From: DASZIT01 sp963709665
GTDB taxonomy: Bacteria; Actinomycetota; Acidimicrobiia; Acidimicrobiales; RAAP-2
DNA length: 64,000 bases
NCBI GenBank assembly: GCA_963709665.1
Contig: CAVPWU010000001.1
Location: forward strand, 247,241 to 311,240
Direction: 5' to 3'
Positions 47,771-58,900 of this stretch are shown piece after piece (within the stretch, counting starts at the first letter, position 1; every line of letters begins with the position of its first letter). The position numbers and the translations under genes were made by a program. The notes under the pieces are model-generated. The model searched no databases and was not told the origin of the DNA. It was given only the letters and a program-made list of their open reading frames with translations.

Positions 47771-48862
47771 ATGCCGTTCGAAGTCCGGGGTGTGGTGGCA
47801 CGCGAGGAGGGGAGGCCGGTCTCGGTGGAGACGGTGCTGGTCCCCGACGCCGGACCCGGCGAGGCGGTGGTCTCCGTGCAGGCCTGCGGGGTCTGCCACA
47901 CCGACCTCCACTACCGGGAGGGCGGCATCTCCTCCGACTTCCCCTTCCTCCTCGGACACGAGGCGGCCGGCGTGGTGGAGCAGGTCGGTGACGGGGTGAC
48001 CGGGGTGGCCCCCGGCGACTTCGTGGTGCTCAACTGGCGGGCGGTGTGCGGCGAGTGCCGGGCCTGCCGCCGGGGCCGGCCGCAGTACTGCTTCGCCACC
48101 CACAACGCCACCCAGCCGATGACCCTGGCGGACGGGACGCCGCTCTCGCCGGCCCTCGGGATCGGTGCCTTCGCCGACAAGACCCTGGTGGCGGCCGGCC
48201 AGTGCACCCCGGTCGACTCCCGGGCCCGACCGGAGGCCGCCGGCCTCCTGGGCTGCGGGGTGATGGCCGGACTGGGGGCCGCCCTCTTCACCGGCGAGGT
48301 GGGCCTCGGGGACTCGGTGGCCGTGTTCGGCTGCGGCGGGGTGGGCTGCGCGGCGGTGATGGGCGCCCGGCTGGCCGGCGCCTCCACCATCGTGGCCGTC
48401 GACCTCGACGACGCCAAGCTCGAGCTGGCCCGGGGGTTCGGGGCCACCGCCACCGTCAACGCCGGCACCGAGGACCCGGTCGAGGCGATCCGTGCGCTCA
48501 CCGGAGGGAACGGGGCCGACGTCTGCATCGAGGCGGTCGGCCACCCGGCCGTGATGGCCCAGGCGTTCTACGCCCGCGACCTGGCCGGGACACTGGTGCA
48601 GGTCGGGGTGCCCACCCCGGGGATGACCATCGACCTCCCGATGACCGAGTTCTTCGGCCGGGGCGGAAGCCTGAAGCCGAGCTGGTACGGGGACTGCCTC
48701 CCCAGTCGGGACTTCCCGGTGCTGGTCGACCTCTACCTGCAGGGGCGGCTCGACCTCGACGGCTTCGTCTCCGAGACCATCCCCCTCGACGGGGTGGAGG
48801 AGGCGTTCGCCCGGATGCAGCGCGGCGAGGTCCTCCGGTCGGTCGTGGTCAACGCCCGATGA
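47771..48862 (+). CDS. mscR: S-(hydroxymethyl)mycothiol dehydrogenase
   Basis: A 363-residue zinc-dependent class III-type alcohol dehydrogenase that oxidises the formaldehyde-mycothiol adduct with NAD. Evidence: the catalytic zinc motif [32 protein letters not shown], the four-Cys structural zinc motif [15 protein letters not shown], and the Rossmann motif [18 protein letters not shown]. The closely matching stretches [20 protein letters not shown] and [16 protein letters not shown] are those of mycothiol-dependent enzymes rather than glutathione-dependent ones. Start 47771 follows GGGGAGG. The stop overlaps the MBL gene start by 4 bases. Confidence 0.9.
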   Translation: MPFEVRGVVAREEGRPVSVETVLVPDAGPGEAVVSVQACGVCHTDLHYREGGISSDFPFLLGHEAAGVVEQVGDGVTGVAPGDFVVLNWRAVCGECRACRRGRPQYCFATHNATQPMTLADGTPLSPALGIGAFADKTLVAAGQCTPVDSRARPEAAGLLGCGVMAGLGAALFTGEVGLGDSVAVFGCGGVGCAAVMGARLAGASTIVAVDLDDAKLELARGFGATATVNAGTEDPVEAIRALTGGNGADVCIEAVGHPAVMAQAFYARDLAGTLVQVGVPTPGMTIDLPMTEFFGRGGSLKPSWYGDCLPSRDFPVLVDLYLQGRLDLDGFVSETIPLDGVEEAFARMQRGEVLRSVVVNAR

Positions 48863-49479
48863 TCGAGCTGGTCACCACCGAGGGCATCTTCTCCCTCGAC
48901 GGGGAGGACTTCGAGGTGGAGAACAACGTCTGGCTGGTCGGCGACGACCGCCAGGTGGTGGTGGTCGATGCCGCCCACGACGCCGACGCCATCCGGGTGG
49001 CGGTGGGTGATCGTCATACCGTCGCCGTCGTAGCCACCCACGGGCACAACGACCACATCAATGTCGCCGGGGTGCTGGCCGATCAGCTGGGGGCACCGAT
49101 CTGGCTCCACCCCGCCGACCTCGAGCTCTGGAGCCAGGTGTATCCGGACCGACGCCCCGACGACTGGTTGGCCGATGGGCAGCGGTTCGCGGTGGGGGAG
49201 ACCACGCTCGAGGTGCTCCACACTCCGGGCCACAGCCCCGGCGGGTGCTGCCTCCACGACGCCGCTGGGGAAGTGGTCTTCTCCGGTGACACCCTCTTCC
49301 GGGGTGGGCCTGGCGCCACCGGGCGGAGGTTCTCCGACTTCCCGACCATCATCAACTCCATCCGGGACCGGCTCCTGACCCTCCCGGGGCAGACCCGGGT
49401 GCTTCCCGGGCACGGCGACGAGACCACCATCGCCACCGAGGCCACGGATCTCCCGGAGTGGGTGGCACGCGGGAACTGA
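48859..49479 (+). CDS. Metallo-beta-lactamase-fold hydrolase
   Basis: A 206-residue MBL-fold enzyme. The metal motif is THGHNDH (HxHxDH), followed by [10 protein letters not shown], the metal Asp in [11 protein letters not shown] and a C-terminal His in [10 protein letters not shown]. It is coupled to mscR by a 4-base ATGA overlap. This pair is seen in other Actinobacteria, suggesting that the hydrolase releases mycothiol from the S-formyl product of MscR or does a related clean-up step. The exact substrate is inferred. Confidence 0.88.
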   Translation: MIELVTTEGIFSLDGEDFEVENNVWLVGDDRQVVVVDAAHDADAIRVAVGDRHTVAVVATHGHNDHINVAGVLADQLGAPIWLHPADLELWSQVYPDRRPDDWLADGQRFAVGETTLEVLHTPGHSPGGCCLHDAAGEVVFSGDTLFRGGPGATGRRFSDFPTIINSIRDRLLTLPGQTRVLPGHGDETTIATEATDLPEWVARGN

Positions 49480-49565
49480 ACCGCTGCGGAGGCGGAGGCT
49501 CGACACCGATCGAGAGGGGCGCCAGGCGGCGGTCATCCGGGTGACTGCCCGGCTCCGAACCCCCT

Positions 49566-49574
49566 TGGTATGAT
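49566..49574 (+). promoter_or_regulatory. Extended -10 promoter element
   Basis: TGG-TATGAT: a TG dinucleotide one base before a good -10 hexamer (49569-49574). No convincing -35 is visible 16-18 bases upstream, which is tolerated by extended -10 promoters. It would start transcription near 49581. Confidence 0.5.
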
Positions 49575-49749
49575 GTTCACATCTGGTGGTGGGATCCTCA
49601 CTCAGGATGAAACTTCCGCCAGATATGGCCGTTACCCAGGGAGTTTCGAAAAGCTTGCATTCCGCGAGCAAGCATTGCCTAGACTGGGCGTTATACCTTC
49701 ATTGAGGTGCAGTTTTGGCCGTCGAGCCACGGCGATCCATCCGGGGCCG

Positions 49750-49770
49750 GCGAGGGTGCTCCACCCTCGC
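49750..49770 (+). other. Strong hairpin in the leader
   Basis: A perfect 9-bp stem, GCGAGGGTG (49750-49758) with CACCCTCGC (49762-49770), and a 3-base CTC loop. It is flanked by CCGG sequences that can lengthen it. It lies about 220 bases before the giant gene and could act as a terminator or attenuator, but no U-tract follows. Confidence 0.5.
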
Positions 49771-49858
49771 TCCGGGGTCGATCTCCGTCTCGGGGCAATC
49801 CATTGAACATTGATTCGGTTCGGGCAGGGGTCCGACCAAAAACCATTCTGAGGGGCGA

Positions 49859-49975
49859 ATGAGCCGAGGTGGCGCGGCGGGGCCGGCAGAGGACGATGGT
49901 GGGCCCGCCGAGCGGGTGACGCCATCGCGCCCTCATGGCGTGGGCCACGCCGGTCGGTGCGTTCCCGACCGGTGA
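49859..49975 (+). CDS. Possible 38-codon upstream leader peptide
   Basis: An ATG at 49859 follows GAGGGGCGA, a reasonable ribosome site. The frame encodes 38 residues (start MSRGGAAGPAEDD, end CVPDR) and its TGA (49973-49975) overlaps a GTG at 49972, the probable start of the giant repeat protein, as GTGA. This suggests translational coupling or a leader peptide. The peptide itself resembles no family and is of a length that can arise by chance, so evidence is moderate. Confidence 0.4.
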   Translation: MSRGGAAGPAEDDGGPAERVTPSRPHGVGHAGRCVPDR

Positions 49976-52900
49976 GCGGCGCCGCCCCTCGCCGCCGCAA
50001 GTACTCGGTGGTGACCCTCTCGCTGGTCCTCGCCCTCAGCGGTCTCCTGGCCTCGGTGGTCGAGACGGTCACCCCCACCGTGGCCGGTGCGGCCAGCCCG
50101 GGACTCGGTGCCGACTTCGTCTGCACGGCGGACACCATCTACGGCGTCACGCAGGCCGGCACCATCTACTCGATGCCGACCGCCCAGATCGGGGTCAACG
50201 CCACCATCACCGCCACCACGGCGTCGGCCACCCTGGCCGGCAGCACGGGGCTCAACGCCCTCGGCATCGTTCCCGGCGGGACCTACGCCTACGCGGTCAA
50301 CACCGCCAACGGCGCCATCGAGCAGTACAACGCGGTGGCCCAGACGTGGGCCAACGTGGGGACCGCCCCGGCCAACGCCATGATCAAGGGCGCCGTCGAC
50401 CCGGTGAACGGGTACTTCTACTTCGCCGACGACAACAACAACACCTACTACTACAACCCCGCCACCAACACGGTGTCGGCCACCGCCATCGCCATCACCG
50501 CCGGCGGTACCGGTGGGAACGGTGACTTCACCTTCGACTCCAACGGCAACCTCTACCTCACCTCCTCCCAGACCCTCTCGGAGGTGACCGCCGCTCAGCT
50601 GGCCGCCGGCGGCGCCCAGACCGCCACCACCATCAGCACCACCCAGCCCCTCAGCAACAACGGCATCGTCTTCACCGGGTACGGCTACCTGTACGAGGGC
50701 TACAACACCAGCCTCTACTCGGTGAACCCGGCCACCGGTGCACAGGTCGGGGTCACCAGCACCGTCTCGCAGACCCTGGTCGACCTGGCCTCCTGCGGGT
50801 TCCCGCCGTCGCTCACGCTCAAGAAGAACGTGGTCGCCCGCTATGCCACGGGCGATCAGTTCGGCCTGTCCATCACCGGTGGAGGCCTGGCCGCCGGCAA
50901 CACCGCCACCACCACCGGCACCGCCACCGGGGTCCAGGCGGCGGTGGCCGGCCCGGTTCCCGCCGTCGTGGGCAGCACCTACACCTTCACCGAGACAGCG
51001 TCCGGGACCACCAACCTGGCCAACTACATCACCTCCTACGCCTGCATCGACACGGCCAACGGAAACGCGCCCATCACCACGGTTCCGGTGACCACCGACT
51101 CGTTCACCGTGACCCTGCCCACCCCGACGGGAGCCCTGGGCCAGGGGGTGGTCTGTACCTTCACCAACACCTCCCTGCCCACCCTGCAGGTGACCAAGGC
51201 GCTGGGCGGGGCCCGACTCGCCGCCACCGACCAGTTCACCACGCAGATCCGGACGGGAAGCGCCACCGGCACGGTGGTGAACTCCACCACCAACTCCACC
51301 ACCACCGGCACCGGGTCCACGGTGACCGCCGGCACCGGGACCACCGGGGTCTACACCGGAGCGGTCGGCACCACCTACTACGTCACCGAGGCGGCGGCCG
51401 GCACCACCACCCTGTCCAACTACACGCCCACCATCACCTGTACGGACGCCAACGGGCTGCAGACCGGCCTCCCCACCAATGCCGCCTTCCCGGGCTCGTA
51501 CGCCATCACCCCGGTGGCCGGAGCATCCATCTCGTGCACGTTGACCAACACGCCGGCACCCACCCTCCAGGTGACCAAGGCACTGGGTGGATCCCGGATC
51601 AACGCCGGCGACCAGTTCACCACCCAGATCCGGACGGGGAGCGCCACCGGCACGGTGGTCAACTCCACGACCAACTCCACCACCACCGGCACCGGGTCCA
51701 CGGTGACGGCCGGCACCGGAACCACCGGGACCTACCTGGCCACGGCCGGAACCGCCTACTACGTCACCGAGGCGGCGGCCGGCACCACCACCCTGTCCAA
51801 CTACTCCACCAAGATCACCTGTACGGACGCCAACGGCGTGCAGACCGGCCTTCCGACCAATGCCGTCTTCTCCGGTTCGTACGTCATCACCCCGGTGGCC
51901 GCAGCCGCCATCTCCTGCACGCTCACCAACACGCCCCCCACCCTCCAGGTGACCAAGGCGCTGGGGGCGGCGCGGATCGCCAACACCAACCAGTTCACCA
52001 CCCAGATCCGGACCGGGAGCGCCACCGGCACGGTGGTGAACTCGACGACCAACTCCACCACCACCGGGACCGGGGCCACGGTCACCGCCGGGACCGGGAC
52101 CACCGGAGCCTTCGCGGCGGCGCCGGGCACCACCTACTACGTCACCGAAGCGGCGGCCGGCACCACCACCCTGGCCAACTACACGGCGACCATCACCTGT
52201 ACGGACGCCAACGGCGTGCAGACGGGACTGCCGACCAATGCCGTGTTCAACGGGTCCTACGCCATCACCCCGGTGGTCGGCGCTGCCATCTCCTGCACCC
52301 TGACCAACACCCCCAACTCCACCGGCCTGACCATCACCAAGACCTCGACCAGCGTCGATGTCCAGTCCGTGGGCCAGGTGGTGACCTACACCTTCACGGT
52401 GAAGAACACCACGGGCGCCAGCTTGGCCGGGGTCAAGGTGACCGACTCCCAGACCGCCCCGGCCGGGGCGTTGACCTCGGGCCCGACCTGCGTGTCGCTC
52501 GCCACCCCCACCGGGACCTGCACCACGACCACCAGCACCACGTTGGCCAACAATCAGACCGCCACCTTCACCGGCACCTACACGGTGACGGCGGCCGACA
52601 TCGCCAACGGATCGGTCGCCGATGCCGCCATCGCCACCTCGACCAACGGCACCACCTCGGTCCCCGCCACGCTGTCAATCCCGGCCGCCAGCCTCACCGT
52701 CGCCAAGTCGGTCACCTCCACCGGCCCCTACAACACCGTGGGCCAGACCGTCACCTACCGGTTCGTGGCCACCAACACCGGCACCACCACGCTGACCACC
52801 GTCGGCATCAACGACACCCAGACCGCCCCGGCCGGCGCCCTCACCTCCGGCCCGACCTGTGTGAGCCTGGCCACCCCGACCGGGACCTGCACGACCGGGA

Positions 52901-55900
52901 CCTCCACCACCTTGGCCGCCGGGCAGTCGGCCACCTTCACCGCCACCTACACCCTGACCCAGGCCGACCTCAACAACGGCTCGGTGGCCGACTCCGCTAC
53001 CGCCACCGGCACCCCGCCGTCGGGGACGCCGATCACCTCCACCCCATCGACCGCCACCGTGGCCCTCACCCAGGCCCCGGCGCTGACCGTGGTGAAGTCG
53101 GTCACCTCGACCGGCCCCTACAACGCGGTGGGCCAGACGGTCACCTACAAGTTCCTGGTTACCAACACCGGCAATGTGACCCTCACCACCACCGGGGTGA
53201 CCGACACCCAGACCGCCCCGGCGGGCGCCCTCACCTCCGGTCCCACCTGTGTGAGCCTGGCCACCCCGACGGCCACCTGCACGACAGGGACCTCCACCAC
53301 CCTGGTGCCCGGCCAGGTGGCCACCTTCACCGCCACCTACACCCTCACCCAGGCCGACCTCAACAACGGCTCGGTCAACGACTCGGCCACCGCCACCGGC
53401 ACCCCGCCGACCGGCTCCCCGGTGACCTCGAGCCCGTCGATGGCCTCGGTGACCGCCACCCAGACCCCCGCCCTCACCGTGGTCAAGTCGGTCACCTCCA
53501 CCGGCCCCTACAACACCGTCGGCCAGACCGTCACCTACCAGTTCGTGGCCAAGAACACCGGCAACGTGACCCTGACCACCGTGGGCATCAACGACACCCA
53601 GACCGCCCCGGCCGGAGCGCTCACCAGCGGCCCCACCTGCACCGGCCTCGACCACCCCCACGGCCACCTGCAGCGGGTCCTCGACCACCCTGGCCCCCGG
53701 ACAGTCGGCCACCTTCACCGCCACCTACACGCTGACCCAGGCCGACCTCAACAACGGCTCGGTCAACGACTCGGCCACCGCCACCGGCACCCCGCCGACC
53801 GGTTCCCCGATCACCTCGAGCCCGTCGACGGCCTCGGTGACGGTCGCCCAGTCCCCGGCGCTGACCGTGGTCAAGTCGGTCACCTCCACCGGCCCCTACA
53901 ACACCGTCGGCCAGACCGTCACCTACCAGTTCGTGGCCAAGAACACCGGCAACGTGACCCTGACCACCGTGGGCATCAACGACACCCAGACCGCCCCGGC
54001 CGGAGCGCTCACCAGCGGTCCCACCTGCACCGGCCTCACCACCCCCACGGCCACCTGCAGCGGGTCCTCGACCACCCTCCTCCCCGGACAGTCGGCCACC
54101 TTCACCGCCACCTACACGCTGACCCAGGCCGACCTGAACAACGGCTCGGTGGCCGACTCGGCCACCGCCAGCGGCACCCCGCCGACCGGCTCCCCGATCA
54201 CCTCCGCCCCGTCGACGGCCACGGTGACCATCGCCCAGGCCCCGACGCTGACCGTCACCAAGACCTCGACCACCGCCGACGTCCAGTCGGTGGGCCAGGT
54301 GGTGCCCTACACCTTCGTGGCCAAGAACACCGGCAACGTCACCCTCACCGGGGTGGGGATCACCGACACCCAGACCGCCCCGTCGCTCAACACCTCGCTG
54401 TCGGCCATCACCTGCCAGAGCCTGGCCACCCCGACCGCCACCTGCTCGGGCTCGACCACCACCCTCCTCCCCGGGCAGAGTGCCACCTTTGCCGCCAACT
54501 ACACGGTGACGGCCGCCGACCTCACCCACGGCTCGGTGGCCGACTCGGCCACCGCCACCGGCACCCCGCCCATCGGCAGCCCGGTGACCAGCCCCCCGGC
54601 CACCCTGTCCCTCCCGGCCGCCACCTTGACGGTGGCCAAGTCGGTCACCTCCACCGGCCCCTACAACACCGTCGGCCAGACCGTCACCTACAAGTTCGTG
54701 GCCACCAACACCGGGACCACCAGCCTCACCGGGGTGTCCATCACCGACACCCAGACCGCCCCGTCGCTCAACACCTCGCTGTCGGCCATCACCTGCCAGA
54801 GCCTGGCCACCCCCACCGCCACCTGCTCGGGGACCTCGACCACCCTGGCCGCCGGCCAGAGTGCGACCTTCACCGCCACCTACACGCTGACCCAGGCCGA
54901 CCTCGACCACGGCTCGGTGGCCGACTCCGCCACCGCCACCGGCACCCCGCCGTCGGGGACGCCCATCACCAGCTCCCCGTCGACGGCCACGGTGACCGCC
55001 ACCCAGACCCCCGCCCTCACCGTGGTCAAGTCGGTCACCTCCACCGGCCCCTACAACACCGTCGGCCAGACCGTCACCTACCAGTTCGTGGCCAAGAACA
55101 CCGGCAACGTGACCCTGACCACCGTGGGCATCAACGACACCCAGACCGCCCCGGCCGGAGCGCTCACCAGCGGCCCCACCTGCACCGGCCTCACCACCCC
55201 CACGGCCACCTGCAGCGGGTCCTCGACCACCCTGGCCCCCGGACAGTCGGCCACCTTCACCGCCACCTACACGCTGACCCAGGCCGACCTCAACAACGGC
55301 TCGGTCAACGACTCGGCCACCGCCACCGGCACCCCGCCGACCGGTTCCCCGATCACCTCGAGCCCGTCGACGGCCTCGGTGACGGTCGCCCAGTCCCCGG
55401 CGCTGACCGTGGTCAAGTCGGTCACCTCCACCGGCCCCTACAACACCGTCGGCCAGACCGTCACCTACCAGTTCGTGGCCAAGAACACCGGCAACGTGAC
55501 CCTGACCACCGTGGGCATCAACGACACCCAGACCGCCCCGGCCGGAGCGCTCACCAGCGGTCCCACCTGCACCGGCCTCACCACCCCCACGGCCACCTGC
55601 AGCGGGTCCTCGACCACCCTCCTCCCCGGACAGTCGGCCACCTTCACCGCCACCTACACGCTGACCCAGGCCGACCTGAACAACGGCTCGGTGGCCGACT
55701 CGGCCACCGCCAGCGGCACCCCGCCGACCGGCTCCCCGATCACCTCCGCCCCGTCGACGGCCACGGTGACCATCGCCCAGGCCCCGACGCTGACCGTCAC
55801 CAAGACCTCGACCACCGCCGACGTCCAGTCGGTGGGCCAGGTGGTGCCCTACACCTTCGTGGCCAAGAACACCGGCAACGTCACCCTCACCGGGGTGGGG

Positions 55901-58900
55901 ATCACCGACACCCAGACCGCCCCGTCGCTCAACACCTCGCTGTCGGCCATCACCTGCCAGAGCCTGGCCACCCCGACCGCCACCTGCTCGGGCTCGACCA
56001 CCACCCTCCTCCCCGGGCAGAGTGCCACCTTTGCCGCCAACTACACGGTGACGGCCGCCGACCTCACCCACGGCTCGGTGGCCGACTCGGCCACCGCCAC
56101 CGGCACCCCGCCCATCGGCAGCCCGGTGACCAGCCCCCCGGCCACCCTGTCCCTCCCGGCCGCCACCTTGACGGTGGCCAAGTCGGTCACCTCCACCGGC
56201 CCCTACAACACCGTCGGCCAGACCGTCACCTACAAGTTCGTGGCCACCAACACCGGGACCACCAGCCTCACCGGGGTGTCCATCACCGACACCCAGACCG
56301 CCCCGTCGCTCAACACCTCGCTGTCGGCCATCACCTGCCAGAGCCTGGCCACCCCCACCGCCACCTGCTCGGGGACCTCGACCACCCTGGCCGCCGGCCA
56401 GAGTGCGACCTTCACCGCCACCTACACGCTGACCCAGGCCGACCTCGACCACGGCTCGGTGGCCGACTCCGCCACCTCCACCGGCACCCCGCCGTCGGGG
56501 ACGCCCATCACCAGCTCCCCGTCGACGGCCACGGTGACCGCCACCCAGACCCCCGCCCTCACCGTGGTCAAGTCGGTCACCTCCACCGGCCCCTACAACA
56601 CCGTCGGCCAGACCGTCACCTACCAGTTCGTGGCCAAGAACACCGGCAACGTGACCCTGACCACCGTGGGCATCAACGACACCCAGACCGCCCCGGCCGG
56701 AGCGCTCACCAGCGGCCCCACCTGCACCGGCCTCACCACCCCCACGGCCACCTGCAGCGGGTCCTCGACCACCCTGGCCCCCGGACAGTCGGCCACCTTC
56801 ACCGCCACCTACACGCTGACCCAGGCCGACCTCAACAACGGCTCGGTCAACGACTCGGCCACCGCCACCGGCACCCCGCCGACCGGTTCCCCGATCACCT
56901 CGAGCCCGTCGACGGCCTCGGTGACGGTCGCCCAGTCCCCGGCGCTGACCGTGGTCAAGTCGGTCACCTCCACCGGCCCCTACAACACCGTCGGCCAGAC
57001 CGTCGCCTACCAGTTCGTGGCCACCAACACCGGCAACGTCACCCTGACCGGCGTCGGCGTCGCCGACACCCAGACCGCCCCGGCCGGGAGCCTCACCAGC
57101 GGTCCCACCTGCACCGGCCTGGCCACCCCCACGGCCACCTGCAGCGGGTCCTCGACCACCCTCCTCCCCGGACAGTCGGCCACCTTCACCGCCACCTACA
57201 CGCTGACCCAGGCCGACCTGAACAACGGCTCGGTGGCCGACTCGGCCACCGCCAGCGGCACCCCGCCGACCGGCTCCCCGATCACCTCCGCCCCGTCGAC
57301 GGCCACGGTGACCATCGCCCAGGCCCCGACGCTGACCGTCACCAAGACCTCGACCACCGCCGACGTCCAGTCGGTGGGCCAGGTGGTGCCCTACACCTTC
57401 GTGGCCACCAACACCGGCAACGTCACCCTCACCGGGGTGGGGATCACCGACACCCAGACCGCCCCGTCGCTCAACACCTCGCTGTCGGCCATCACCTGCC
57501 AGAGCCTGGCCACCCCGACCGCCACCTGCTCGGGCTCGACCACCACCCTCCTCCCCGGGCAGAGTGCCACCTTTGCCGCCAACTACACGGTGACGGCCGC
57601 CGACCTCACCCACGGCTCGGTGGCCGACTCGGCCACCGCCACCGGCACCCCGCCCACCGGCAGCCCGGTGACCAGCCCCCCGGCCACCCTGTCCCTCCCG
57701 GCCGCCACCTTGACGGTGGCCAAGTCGGTCACCTCCACCGGCCCCTACAACACCGTCGGCCAGACCGTCACCTACAAGTTCGTGGCCACCAACACCGGGA
57801 CCACCAGCCTCACCGGGGTGTCCATCACCGACACCCAGACCGCCCCGTCGCTCAACACCTCGCTGTCGGCCATCACCTGCCAGAGCCTGGCCACCCCCAC
57901 CGCCACCTGCTCGGGGACCTCGACCACCCTGGCCGCCGGCCAGTCGGCCACCTTCACCGCCACCTACACGCTGACCCAGGCCGACCTCGACCACGGCTCG
58001 GTGGCCGACTCGGCCACCGCCACCGGCACCCCGCCGTCGGGGACGCCCATCACCAGCTCCCCGTCGACGGCCACGGTGACCGCCACCCAGACCCCCGCCC
58101 TCACCGTGGTCAAGTCGGTCACCTCCACCGGCCCCTACAACACCGTCGGCCAGACCGTCACCTACCAGTTCGTGGCCACCAACACCGGCAACGTGACCCT
58201 GACCACCGTGGGCATCAACGACACCCAGACCGCCCCGGCCGGAGCGCTCACCAGCGGCCCCACCTGCACCGGCCTGACCACCCCCACGGCCACCTGCACC
58301 GGGTCCTCGACCACCCTGGCCCCCGGACAGTCGGCCACCTTCACCGCCACCTACACGCTGACCCAGGCCGACCTCAACAACGGCTCGGTCAACGACTCGG
58401 CCACCGCCACCGGCACCCCGCCGACCGGTTCCCCGATCACCTCGAGCCCGTCGACGGCCTCGGTGACGGTCACCCAGTCCCCGGCGCCTGACGGTGGCCA
58501 AGACGATCACCTCCACCAGCCCCTACAACACCCTCGGCCAGGCCATCCCCTACACCATCGCCGCCACCAACACCGGCAACGTCACCCTCACCGCCGTCAA
58601 CGTCACCGACACCCAGACCGCCCCGGCCGGGAGCCTCGCCTCCGGCCCCACCTGCACCGGCCTGGCCACCCCGACGGCCTCCTGCTCGGGCTCGACCACC
58701 ACCTTGGCCCCCGGACAGTCGGCCACCTTCGTCGCCACCTACCTCCCACCTGCTCGGCCACCCACACCGTCACCCAGGCCGACCTCGACGCCACCGGCGT
58801 CATCCAGACGTCGGCCACCGGCACCGGCACCCCGCCCACCGGCCCGCCCGTCACCACCACCTCGCCGCCGGTCATCGTCCCCTCGTCGCCCAGCCCCCGG

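Larger units (their letters stand above)
49480..49971 (+). other. Long leader and upstream region of the giant repeat gene
   Basis: No ordinary gene in 492 bases. It holds an extended -10 (49566-49574), a predicted leader of about 390 bases, two clear hairpins (GCTTGC/GCAAGC near 49650-49675 and the strong one at 49750-49770) and a 38-codon upstream frame starting at 49859. AT content is higher than in the neighbouring genes around 49570-49720. The structure looks like regulated 5'-UTR, perhaps attenuation, but no known riboswitch was matched. Confidence 0.5.
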
